Position numbers and translations under genes: made by a program
Shown here: in pieces, positions 35,725 through 43,389 of the stretch
Layout: each line of letters begins with the position of its first letter
Position numbering within the stretch: position 1 is the stretch's first letter
The notes under the pieces: model-generated
Told to the model about the DNA's origin: nothing
Databases searched by the model: none
The model's input: only the letters and a program-made list of their open reading frames with translations
NCBI RefSeq assembly: GCF_001623075.1
Contig: NZ_LMCF01000004.1
Location: 1-64,000 of the forward strand
Origin: Pseudovibrio sp. Ad37
GTDB lineage: Bacteria; Pseudomonadota; Alphaproteobacteria; Rhizobiales; Stappiaceae
Reading direction: 5' to 3'
DNA: 64,000 nt

Positions 35725-36426
35725 TTAGGCTTCGGTGGCGGCAGTTTTCTGCCCCACCATCATCTGGCGTTTTGTGCCATAGCCTTTGATACGCTCAACC
35801 TCAAAACCCGCTGTCTGCAAGTTTCGGCGCACCCAACCTGCCGCGGTGTAGGTCCCAAAAGTCCCGCCAACAGCGGTTTTCTCTCCGACAGCAAGCATAA
35901 GATCTCGCCCCCACAGCTCTGGGTTTCGTGCCGGATTAAAGCCATCAAGGAACCAGGCATCGACGGGTATGGACAAGATTGGCAGCATCTCACGAGCATC
36001 CCCAACACCAAGCAGCAGTCGCACACCATCAATGGTGATTGGATTCCAACCCGGTTGAGGCTTCCATGCAGCCAACAGCTTGTCTTTAAGCCCTTTGAGC
36101 TCGGGCCATTGCGACAGCGCTTTCTCAATCTCAGCAGCTTCCATCGGATACAGCTCAAACGAAACGTAAGTCAGCTTGGTCCGCTCAGCTTCCGGCAAAC
36201 TCAGAAGCAATTCCAACGTGGCGAGAAAATTAAGCCCGGTTCCAAATCCCAGTTCAGCAATAGTAAAAGACTGTGCACCCACCCAGCGTTCAGGGAGTTG
36301 ATTACCCTGCAGAAATACGTAGCGCGTTTCGCCTAATCCACCGGCTTTGGAGTAATAAGTATCTCCAAACTGCGACGCATAAGGCACATTCGCATCATCC
36401 CATTCCAATTTTGGGCGCTCTGTCAT
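35725..36426 (-). CDS. mnmD: tRNA U34 methyltransferase MnmD (MnmC methyltransferase half)
   Basis: A 233-residue SAM-dependent enzyme for the last methylation in 5-methylaminomethyl-2-thiouridine synthesis at the tRNA wobble base. The SAM-binding motif is IAELGFGTGLNFLATLE and the active-site block is AWFLDGFNPARNPELWG. In gammaproteobacteria this domain is fused to an FAD oxidase in MnmC; here it is free-standing and the FAD protein is encoded divergently 69 bases away. The frame extends to 36477; the start at 36426 gives the family N-terminus (MTERPKLEW). Confidence 0.9.
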   Translation of the reverse strand: MTERPKLEWDDANVPYASQFGDTYYSKAGGLGETRYVFLQGNQLPERWVGAQSFTIAELGFGTGLNFLATLELLLSLPEAERTKLTYVSFELYPMEAAEIEKALSQWPELKGLKDKLLAAWKPQPGWNPITIDGVRLLLGVGDAREMLPILSIPVDAWFLDGFNPARNPELWGRDLMLAVGEKTAVGGTFGTYTAAGWVRRNLQTAGFEVERIKGYGTKRQMMVGQKTAATEA

Positions 36427-36495
36427 ATGTCTAAGCCAAATCTCTAACGTAAAAATCGGTCTGGGCTTATACCCCAACCTGGGAAATAAAAAAAC

Positions 36496-37614
36496 ATGAC
36501 CTACGATATAGTTGTTGTTGGAGGGGGAATTTTCGGACTTAGCGTCGCCAAAGCCGCACTCGGAAAAGGCTTGAAAGTTGCTCTTCTGGAAAAAAACACC
36601 ATCGCATCAGGCGCCAGCGCTGGCCTTGTTGGTGCGTTGATGCCCCATGTACCGAGTAAATGGAATGACAAGAAGCAGTTCCAGCTGGATGCACTGATCG
36701 AACTCTCCAATATCGTGGAGGAGCTGGAAGAAGCCACTGGTCTTTCTGTCGGCTACAGCCGTGCAGGTCGCCTGATCCCGCTTTACACCGAACCTAAACT
36801 CGAACATGCTCTCTCCCGCGTTGAAGAAAGCAAGCAACGCTGGAGAAGTGATGAAACTGGCTTCACCTTCAATGTGGTGAAAGAAACACCGTTCAATGAC
36901 TGGCTCACACCAGAAGCCGCTCCACTTGGCATCATTTGGGACACCTTGGCAGCACGGGCCAATCCGCGTCTTGTCTCTGCAGGTCTCAAAACCCTGCTGG
37001 AAACACGCATCGACATCATGGAACACACCGAGTATCTCGGCTTTGATGAGACTAAAGGCACCGTTTCACTCGGCAATGGTGAAAGCCTGAGTGCTGACCG
37101 CGTTGTCTTGTCAGCAGGTTATGAAGGTTTCGAACCACTCAGTAAGATCGCAGGTAAACCCATCGGCATGGGTGTGAAAGGTCAATCCCTTTTGCTCGAA
37201 TATAAGGCCGACAAGCCCCTTCCAGTAATCTATGACAACGGAATTTATGTTGTCTCACATGCCAATGGCACTGTTGCTATCGGCTCCACCTCCGAGCAGG
37301 AGTGGACCAGTAAAGAGCCAGTAGAAGCAGACATTCAGACCATGCTCTCCAAGGCAGTTGGCTTTTGCCCTTCATTGAAAGACGCACCGATCCTCACCCG
37401 ATGGGCAGGCATCCGCCCAAAATGTAAGAAACGAGACCCTTTGGTCGGCCTCATTCCAGGCAAAGACAAAACATGGGTGGCAACTGGTGGCTTCAAAATT
37501 TCCTATGCCATTTCTCACCGCATAGCCGCCTGCCTCATGCAGGAAATGTTCCCTGAACAAGACCAGACAATCCACTTGCCAGAGAGCTTTAAGCCAGCCT
37601 TCCATTTTGGCTAA
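36496..37614 (+). CDS. FAD-dependent DAO-type oxidoreductase, probable MnmC oxidase partner
   Basis: A 372-residue flavoprotein with the dinucleotide motif VVVGGGIFGLSVAKAALGKG at the N-terminus and a D-amino-acid-oxidase-type fold: ASGASAGLVGALMPHVPSKW in the FAD loop, RVVLSAGYEG in the middle, and TRWAGIRPKCKKRDPLVGLIP with ATGGFKISYAIS at the C-terminus. This is the pattern of the MnmC oxidase half, which removes the carboxymethyl group from cmnm5s2U34. The divergent position beside mnmD strengthens the call. Other glycine-oxidase-type roles remain possible. Confidence 0.82.
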   Translation: MTYDIVVVGGGIFGLSVAKAALGKGLKVALLEKNTIASGASAGLVGALMPHVPSKWNDKKQFQLDALIELSNIVEELEEATGLSVGYSRAGRLIPLYTEPKLEHALSRVEESKQRWRSDETGFTFNVVKETPFNDWLTPEAAPLGIIWDTLAARANPRLVSAGLKTLLETRIDIMEHTEYLGFDETKGTVSLGNGESLSADRVVLSAGYEGFEPLSKIAGKPIGMGVKGQSLLLEYKADKPLPVIYDNGIYVVSHANGTVAIGSTSEQEWTSKEPVEADIQTMLSKAVGFCPSLKDAPILTRWAGIRPKCKKRDPLVGLIPGKDKTWVATGGFKISYAISHRIAACLMQEMFPEQDQTIHLPESFKPAFHFG

Positions 37615-37639
37615 AGCATGCGAGATAAGAACAAAAATT

Positions 37640-37666
37640 GTTTGCCCTATCAGTTTCAGGGCAAAC
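37640..37666 (+). terminator. Hairpin after the FAD oxidoreductase
   Basis: A perfect 9-base stem GTTTGCCCT / AGGGCAAAC with a 9-base loop, 26 bases after the stop. There is no T-run, so it may be a 3' stabilising hairpin. A weaker GGTAC / GTACC repeat follows near 37681-37698. Confidence 0.45.
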
Positions 37667-37859
37667 GCCCCCTGCTAATTGGTACTTTTTCAGGTACCAC
37701 TTCGTGAAATTAGCTCAAAATATAGAAAAATGAGGCATGCTGGACCTTGCAGGTGCCTCAGTTCAAAGTTACATGAGGAACAACTCTGTTTCCCAAGCTC
37801 TGTCTTCAGGGAAGCAATTCAGCTAGTTCATCTTCGCAAACTTGGAGTTTAACCAGTCC

Positions 37860-38150
37860 ATGCGCGCTATTCTTGATGTCGTTTTCATCATCCTAAATCT
37901 TTACACGTGGGTCATTATTGCGAATGTGATCTTCTCCTGGCTCTATGCGTTCAACGTGGTGAACTCAAACAATCAGTTCATCGCGATGATCGGGCAGACA
38001 CTTTACAATCTGACCGAACCGCTCCTGCGCCCTATCCGCCGGTTCCTACCAGCAATGGGTGGATTGGATCTTTCTCCGATTGTGCTGCTGCTCGGCATTT
38101 TCCTTATTGAGCGCATCATCGGCCTCTACGTTTATCCCTACGTATTTTAA
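37860..38150 (+). CDS. YggT family membrane protein
   Basis: A 96-residue protein with two hydrophobic helices separated by a loop, the YggT pattern (VFIILNLYTWVIIANVIFSWL and the conserved TEPLLRPIRRFLPAMGGLDLSPI). Family members are linked to osmotic tolerance and cell division in some species. The frame opens at a TTG at 37842; the ATG at 37860 has GGAG 12 bases upstream. DUF167 follows after 3 bases, the common yggT-yggU pairing. Confidence 0.9.
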   Translation: MRAILDVVFIILNLYTWVIIANVIFSWLYAFNVVNSNNQFIAMIGQTLYNLTEPLLRPIRRFLPAMGGLDLSPIVLLLGIFLIERIIGLYVYPYVF

Positions 38151-38153
38151 GTA

Positions 38154-38474
38154 GTGGCTGAACAAGAACGCCCTTGGAAACTGCAGGCTGACGGAATTCT
38201 CATTACCGTCCGCCTCACCCCCAGATCCTCCAAAGATCAAATTGAAAAGATAGGCGAGCAGTCCGATGACCGACCACTCGTGATGGCGCGCGTTCGCGCA
38301 GTGCCAGAAAAAGGCGCTGCAAACAAAGCCGTTGCAGCCCTTTTTGCGAAAGCACTCTCTGTTCCCAAATCATTAGCAGAAGTGATTGCAGGTTCCACCG
38401 CCCGCATAAAAACACTACGTGTTTACAGCGAACCACAAGAGCTGCAAAAAAGGCTAGAAGATCATCTCTCCTAG
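38154..38474 (+). CDS. DUF167 (YggU-type) protein
   Basis: A 106-residue protein of the DUF167 family: ILITVRLTPRSSKDQI, VMARVRAVPEKGAANKAVAALFAKAL and the serine/lysine-rich VIAGSTARIKTLRV. It has no established function. It uses a GTG start 3 bases after the YggT stop, so translation is probably coupled. Confidence 0.9.
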   Translation: MAEQERPWKLQADGILITVRLTPRSSKDQIEKIGEQSDDRPLVMARVRAVPEKGAANKAVAALFAKALSVPKSLAEVIAGSTARIKTLRVYSEPQELQKRLEDHLS

Positions 38475-38539
38475 CCTTCAAAGATAAATTCTGCGCGTAC
38501 CCTGATCAGAAAACCAAATTCAGCTCTCAGGGATACGTT

Positions 38540-38731
38540 TTAGTCTTCAAGCTTGCGCGCTTCTTCTTCCAACATAATCGGAATTCCATTCCGAATTGGA
38601 TAGGCCAGCTTCGCAGCGCGGGAGACCAGCTCCTGGTTCTCAGGATTGTACTCAAGCGTTGTCTTCGTCACAGGACAAACCAACAGCTCCAAAAGCCGAC
38701 GGTCCAGCTGTGGCGCTTCAAATTCGCTCAT
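38540..38731 (-). CDS. Trm112 family protein
   Basis: A 63-residue Trm112-like protein: [19 protein letters not shown] and [18 protein letters not shown]. Bacterial members keep only part of the zinc-binding cysteines (here a single Cys in the CPVTK motif), and can act as activators or stabilisers of partner methyltransferases. The frame extends to 38746; the ATG at 38731 has a GAGG site. It is the last gene of a three-gene operon with the LON-domain protein and CnoX. Confidence 0.9.
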   Translation of the reverse strand: MSEFEAPQLDRRLLELLVCPVTKTTLEYNPENQELVSRAAKLAYPIRNGIPIMLEEEARKLED

Positions 38732-38764
38732 AGAGCCCTCATTCATCTTTTGTCGTTACCTGCA

Positions 38765-39454
38765 TCACTGAAGCGTGCTGCCAGTACCACCATTGCCACG
38801 TGCCAACTCAACTTCAGCCAGCGCAATGAGCGTATCCGCGCGCACTTTCAGATTCTCTGTTTCCAACAGAGCCTGCTTCTCTTTTGGTCCATAAGGACTC
38901 ATCATACACAATGCATTGACCAATACCTCGGTCGAGGCAGAATTGACGCTATCCCAGTCCGCTTCAAGGTCATTCACACTCAAGTATTCTTTGAGCGTTG
39001 AAAGCAGCAGATCTCGATCGACATCATCTTCTCCGATACCGGTCGTCAAATCACCAGCAAAGCGGGTCGCATCAACATGACCACGACGGAATGGGGCACG
39101 CTCTTCCAGCTCACCACGAAACACAAAGCGAGAAACGCCAGACAATGTAATCAGATAGCGTCCATCACCACTTTCCTGAAACCCTGTAATGCGCCCCATA
39201 CAGCCAACAGTGCAAAGTTTTGGCCTACCGGCCAACTCTTCATCACTAGTTTCAAACTGCGGCTGAATTACCCCAATCATGCGATCAGTACGCAAAGCAC
39301 TGTCGATCATCGACGTATAGCGCGGCTCAAATACATTGAGAGGCATGTGGGAGCGCGGGAGCAAGATAGCTCCCGGCAAAACAAACAACGGCACAACCTG
39401 CGGCAGATCATCCAGACCTGCGTAGGTCGCATTTCCAACAGTCATCGAGGCCAC
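38765..39454 (-). CDS. LON substrate-binding-domain protein
   Basis: A 229-residue protein consisting of only the Lon N-terminal (PUA-like) domain: VPLFVLPGAILLPRSHMPLNVFEPRY and GCMGRITGFQESGDGRYLITLSGVSRF. There is no ATPase or protease domain. Such stand-alone proteins are common in alphaproteobacteria and may bind misfolded protein. The start is a GTG with a GGAGAG site at 7 bases, which is better placed than for the ATG at 39445. It sits between CnoX (34 bases upstream) and Trm112. Confidence 0.9.
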   Translation of the reverse strand: MASMTVGNATYAGLDDLPQVVPLFVLPGAILLPRSHMPLNVFEPRYTSMIDSALRTDRMIGVIQPQFETSDEELAGRPKLCTVGCMGRITGFQESGDGRYLITLSGVSRFVFRGELEERAPFRRGHVDATRFAGDLTTGIGEDDVDRDLLLSTLKEYLSVNDLEADWDSVNSASTEVLVNALCMMSPYGPKEKQALLETENLKVRADTLIALAEVELARGNGGTGSTLQ

Positions 39455-39488
39455 TTAAGTGCTCTCCGCTCTTATCATTAGGCCAAGA

Positions 39489-40487
39489 TTACGAGAATAA
39501 AATTGAGGAGAGTTTACGGCGACCATAAGCAGAACCCGCATCTTTAAAGCCCCATGCTTCAAAAAATTGCAGCAACTGCTTGCGCGCGCCATCTTCATTC
39601 CACTCACGGTCACGGCGAATAATCTCAATCAGCTCATCAACAGCACCAGTCTTGTCCCCTTTACCGCCCAAAGCGAGCGCAAGATCAAAACGAGCCTGAT
39701 GATCATCAGCATTGGCTTCTACACGCTCACGCAACTCTGCAAGGTCATCAAGCCCTTCAGATTGCTCGGCGAGTTCAAGCGCAGCCTTCGCTGCTGCAAA
39801 ATGCTGGGAGTTCTGCTCATCTTCCGGAATCATATCGAGCATCTGTTTTGCATGGTCTTTCTCACCAAGCGCCAGATAGCACATAGCAAGCCCACACAAC
39901 GCCTGCACGTTGCCAGCGTCGATAGAAAGCGCGCTACCGTAAAGCTGCGCAGCTTCTGGATACCCTTCAGCATCACGAAGCTCATCAGCCTTCTCAAGCA
40001 TCACTTCCAGATCACTTGGACCAATGTTTACGCCAATACGATCGAGAAACTTTTTAATTTCACCTTCGGTCTGCGCACCCATAAACCCGTCAACAGGCTG
40101 GCCACCTTTAAACGCAAACACTGCAGGGATCGACTGAACACCCATCTGACCGGCAACTTCCGGATAATCTTCGATGTTCATCTTCACCAGCTTGAGAGCA
40201 CCATTCGCTTCCTTGACGACTTTCTCAAGCGTCGGTGTAAGCTGCTTACAAGGACCACACCACGGCGCCCAGAAGTCAACAAGAACCACCTGATTACGGG
40301 AGCCCTCAATAACGTCCTGCACAAAGGTCTGAGTGGTCGTATCAACAATCAAGTCAGCAGCATTAACTGCTGGAGCTGCGGATGGAGATGCCGCACCAGC
40401 CTGTGTGTTGGTCTGGTAACCCCCTCCATATCCACCGCCAAGGGAGCCACCAAAGCTGCCACCTACGGAATAACCGGATCCACTCAT
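39489..40487 (-). CDS. cnoX: Thioredoxin-TPR holdase (CnoX/YbbN type)
   Basis: A 332-residue protein. A thioredoxin domain (about 50-155) has an intact WCGPC active site at 76-80 and the cis-proline SIPAVFAF, followed by TPR-like helices to the end. This layout matches CnoX, a chaperone that protects proteins from oxidative stress. Many gammaproteobacterial CnoX proteins lack the second cysteine, so an intact redox motif suggests real disulfide activity here. The first 30 residues are unusual, almost pure glycine/serine/tyrosine. It is the first gene of the CnoX-LON-Trm112 operon. Confidence 0.9.
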   Translation of the reverse strand: MSGSGYSVGGSFGGSLGGGYGGGYQTNTQAGAASPSAAPAVNAADLIVDTTTQTFVQDVIEGSRNQVVLVDFWAPWCGPCKQLTPTLEKVVKEANGALKLVKMNIEDYPEVAGQMGVQSIPAVFAFKGGQPVDGFMGAQTEGEIKKFLDRIGVNIGPSDLEVMLEKADELRDAEGYPEAAQLYGSALSIDAGNVQALCGLAMCYLALGEKDHAKQMLDMIPEDEQNSQHFAAAKAALELAEQSEGLDDLAELRERVEANADDHQARFDLALALGGKGDKTGAVDELIEIIRRDREWNEDGARKQLLQFFEAWGFKDAGSAYGRRKLSSILFS

Positions 40488-40607
40488 TATTTTGACCCTT
40501 TACTGAACCGGGAGCTGCTCATATCAGCGCTCCTCATATCAAAATCTCTAACTGCTGCCTAAAATGGTCTTAGATGAGACCAATTACAATTGGCGATCAC
40601 CCAGTTT

Positions 40608-41135
40608 TTATAGATCTTCAGTGACTTTCTGCGCCTCCGCAGAAACCGCAAGCACATTGACATCATGCCCACATGCCTTGGCAAACACCATCAGACCTTC
40701 CGCTGAAATCGCCGTTGAAGCATTATTTAGCAACGGATGGAAGTTCAAAACCTCCTGCTCCATCATATCTGCATCAAACACCACTGACACGCATTGTGCT
40801 TCCCGATCATTGATCAGAGAGAACGGCGTGACGGACCCTGGAGTAACACCCAGCACCTCTTCAAGCAGATCAGCTTTGCCGAAAGAAACACGACCAGATG
40901 CACCAATGATGCTCGAAATCTTCTTCAGATCTATCGTAGTATCATGAAGGGCCACGACCAAAAAGAGATTTCCCTTTTTGTCTTTAAGGAAGAGATTCTT
41001 AGTGTGCCCGCCTGGAATGCGGTCGTGCAGATCAGCCGATTCAGCAACCGTAAAAACCGGTTCATGATCAATTGTAGAAACCGGTATGTTCAAGTCTTCC
41101 AAAAAAGATATCAGTTGCGAACGGCTTGCTGGCAT
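40608..41135 (-). CDS. YbaK/ProX-type prolyl-tRNA deacylase
   Basis: A 175-residue trans-editing protein of the YbaK/INS superfamily, of the ProXp-ala (PrdX) type that removes alanine from mischarged tRNA-Pro. The signature block is RIPGGHTKNLFLKDKKGNLFLV with the catalytic lysine, followed by SFGKADLLEEVLGVTPGSVTPFSL. The frame runs on to 41234, but the ATG at 41135 has a GAGAGGT site and gives the right length. It has no operon partner. Confidence 0.9.
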   Translation of the reverse strand: MPASRSQLISFLEDLNIPVSTIDHEPVFTVAESADLHDRIPGGHTKNLFLKDKKGNLFLVVALHDTTIDLKKISSIIGASGRVSFGKADLLEEVLGVTPGSVTPFSLINDREAQCVSVVFDADMMEQEVLNFHPLLNNASTAISAEGLMVFAKACGHDVNVLAVSAEAQKVTEDL

Positions 41136-41276
41136 GTAGAACGACCTCTCCCAAGTCTCTGAGGCAAACCAAGTGTTTGCCACATAAATACTGCACCGTT
41201 TTAAGCCACCTATAGAAAAAGGCAAGCGATCCATAAGAGCCGCCTGCCTCTAGCAAACCGAGGGCGAATAGTTTGC

Positions 41277-42341
41277 TTAGTGAGCCGTCATGGCTGACGG
41301 ATCAGGGAGTGGTGTTGTGTTGGTCCGAACTGGCAGAATTGGATACTCCACGCTTGGCTGCTCTCCTGTAAGGGTCTTCAGGAAAACAGTAATTGCATCA
41401 ATATCTTCTTCACTCAGCTCAGCGCCAAGCTGAGAACTGGCCATAATAGAAACCGCCTGCTTCAAATCCCAAACCTTGCCAGAATGGAAGTAAGGAGCAG
41501 TCAGATCGATATTGCGCAGCGGTGAAGCACGGAAAACGTATTCCTCCTCGGCAGTTTGAGTAACAGCAAACCGGCCTTTGTCGTTGACTGGAAGAATATC
41601 TGCACCCGGCTTTTCAACCACGCCGAATGGATAGTACCCCTCACCACCAATGTTCACACCGCCATGACAAGCGGCACACCCGGTGTCCATAAATACCTGC
41701 AGTCCCTGCTTTTCCTGCGCATTGAGAGCGTTTTCATTGCCCTCAAGGAACAGATCAAACTTGGAAGCAGGCGTAATCAAAGTAGCCTCATACGCTTCAA
41801 TTGCCTTCGCCATATTGTCGAAGTTCGCCGGCAATTCCTCACCCGGGAATGCTCTTGAAAACTGCTCGGTGTATCCCGGCATACTGTTCAGAACAGCTTC
41901 AACCCGCTCTGGCGTGCTGGCCATTTCAACACCAGCTTGCACCGGGCCTTTGGCTTGCTCTTTCAAATCTTCTGCACGACCATCCCAAAACTGGGCAAGG
42001 TTGAACACAGCATTCAACACGGTGGGTGCGTTACGAGGCCCCTTTTGCCATCCATGGCCGATGGATGTTTCCAGATTATCATCCCCACCCATGCCGAGAT
42101 TGTGGCAGCTGTTGCACGACAGCAATCCCGAAAGCGACAATCGCGGATCAAAGAAGAGCTGACGCCCAAGATCAATTTTTTCGCGGGTAATCGTGTTGTT
42201 TTTAACACTAGGTACAGCGTGCGGGATCGGCTTGAAGTAAGAACGCGCCTCTTCCAGCAACTCAGATTGAGCAAAAGCTCCTCCCTGAACAGCCATGCTG
42301 AAAACAGATGCGCCAATCAATGTCTTAATTATTGCTCGCAT
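41277..42341 (-). CDS. Di-haem cytochrome c peroxidase (CCP/MauG family)
   Basis: A 354-residue periplasmic protein with a signal peptide (cleavage near GGAFA-QS) and two CXXCH haem-c sites, CNSCH at 76-80 and CAACH at 222-226. FFDPRLS before the first haem and APYFHSGKVWDLKQAV near the end are typical of bacterial CCP, which reduces H2O2 with electrons from cytochromes. The ATG at 42341 has GGAGG 5 bases upstream; the longer frame to 42407 is not needed. A 25-base dyad lies upstream of the gene. Confidence 0.92.
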   Translation of the reverse strand: MRAIIKTLIGASVFSMAVQGGAFAQSELLEEARSYFKPIPHAVPSVKNNTITREKIDLGRQLFFDPRLSLSGLLSCNSCHNLGMGGDDNLETSIGHGWQKGPRNAPTVLNAVFNLAQFWDGRAEDLKEQAKGPVQAGVEMASTPERVEAVLNSMPGYTEQFSRAFPGEELPANFDNMAKAIEAYEATLITPASKFDLFLEGNENALNAQEKQGLQVFMDTGCAACHGGVNIGGEGYYPFGVVEKPGADILPVNDKGRFAVTQTAEEEYVFRASPLRNIDLTAPYFHSGKVWDLKQAVSIMASSQLGAELSEEDIDAITVFLKTLTGEQPSVEYPILPVRTNTTPLPDPSAMTAH

Positions 42342-42411
42342 GAAATCCTCCATCATCACGAGATAATGGAGTTTAGAACCACTACAAACAAAAGCACATT
42401 GATGCAACCGC

Positions 42412-42436
42412 TTGACATTTACTATGGTAATATCAA
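42412..42436. promoter_or_regulatory. 25-base dyad upstream of the cytochrome c peroxidase
   Basis: An imperfect palindrome with TTGACATTT at one end and AATATCAA at the other, 8 of 12 base pairs symmetric (TTGA, ATT and a central C-G match). It lies 71 bases before the peroxidase start. It does not fit the FNR box (TTGAT-N4-ATCAA), and the regulator is not identified. Confidence 0.4.
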
Positions 42437-43116
42437 AATTTTCGTCAGGTTATAACGCGTAGATACCATCGAATATATTTAGATATACAAAAAATACTTG
42501 AAATATGAATTCTAACAATACTTATTAATACTATAAAAGTTGCAAATTATAATTAGGGGACATACACGAAGCAGCCTTCCCTACACTTAGAATAACTCTA
42601 ATATAGACAAAAAATTGAGGGCTTTGGCCGTGTGCAACTTATGTTTCTCAAGGGCATGTACTTCTCCCTCAAAACGTTCTCTTAGAATATACTAATGCAC
42701 GACTGCGACATACTGCCCCCAATTACAAATTGTGATCCTGACGACGTCTGAATGTTGTTCTTAGCCATCCTCGCTAATGTCCATTCTGAATGTGATTTAA
42801 AAAAATCCTGATCTTATTGAGATATATGAGGGAACCTGTTTCTTTTTCATGCATCCCATCCACTGCCTCGGACAAAATCACATAGGTTATTTTACTCGAG
42901 TGCAATTATTTCCACAACGATCGAACAACTCCATAAAACAATCTATCTTATTGTTATATAACATTTTTTATGAGATACCTCACAACCTCCACACCCACAA
43001 GCTTTGGGAAACCCCACAATGAATTTCAAATTCCTTGTTGCATTCACCCCGAGCTTTTGTCATATAGCTCCCACCTCACCGACGGGGCCGCAACAAACGG
43101 CTCTAGCGAAACAGAT
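42437..43116. other. AT-rich gene-free stretch before the tRNA-Gly pair
   Basis: About 680 bases, the most AT-rich part of the window, with no ORF of note on either strand. It contains only the probable tRNA promoter near its end. I see no remnant of a recognisable gene. Confidence 0.5.
43038..43066 (+). promoter_or_regulatory. Possible promoter of the tRNA-Gly genes
   Basis: TTGCAT (43038-43043) and CATATA (43061-43066), 17-base spacer, about 50 bases before the first tRNA. Confidence 0.4.
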
Positions 43117-43191
43117 GCGGGCGTAGCTCAGGGGTAGAGCATAACCTTGCCAAGGTTAGGGTCGTGAGTTCGAATCTCATCGCCCGCTCCA
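43117..43191 (+). tRNA. tRNA-Gly (GCC), copy 1
   Basis: A 75-nt tRNA: acceptor stem GCGGGCG / CGCCCGC, discriminator T, encoded CCA, anticodon loop TTGCCAA giving GCC. The T stem is GTGAG / CTCAT. It is identical to copy 2 except for four bases, all in the T stem. Confidence 0.97.
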
Positions 43192-43239
43192 GTTTCTCTA
43201 AGAAACTGAGTTTTCGCGAAGTTGGAATTTTTTGGATAT

Positions 43240-43314
43240 GCGGGCGTAGCTCAGGGGTAGAGCATAACCTTGCCAAGGTTAGGGTCGGGCGTTCGAATCG
43301 CCTCGCCCGCTCCA
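43240..43314 (+). tRNA. tRNA-Gly (GCC), copy 2
   Basis: A 75-nt tRNA 48 bases after copy 1. Acceptor, D arm, anticodon arm (GCC) and CCA are the same. The T stem is GGGCG / CGCCT, so two base pairs differ from copy 1 and both changes are compensated. A terminator follows. Confidence 0.97.
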
Positions 43315-43326
43315 AAAAAACAAAAC

Positions 43327-43348
43327 AACCGCCGCAAGGCGGTTTTTT
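43327..43348 (+). terminator. Terminator of the tRNA-Gly operon
   Basis: Stem AACCGCC / GGCGGTT with the stable loop GCAA, followed by a run of T, 12 bases after the second tRNA. It can also act on the convergent monooxygenase transcript. Confidence 0.9.
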
Positions 43349-43389
43349 GTTATCTGCACTTCTCCATCCCTTTCAAAGCCTTAAGCAAA

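Noticed and set aside
43103-43315. Minus-strand 70-codon frame with two RxFExxTLTLARLCSTPELRPH repeats
   Set aside because: The repeat is the antisense of the two tRNA-Gly genes, not a repeat protein.
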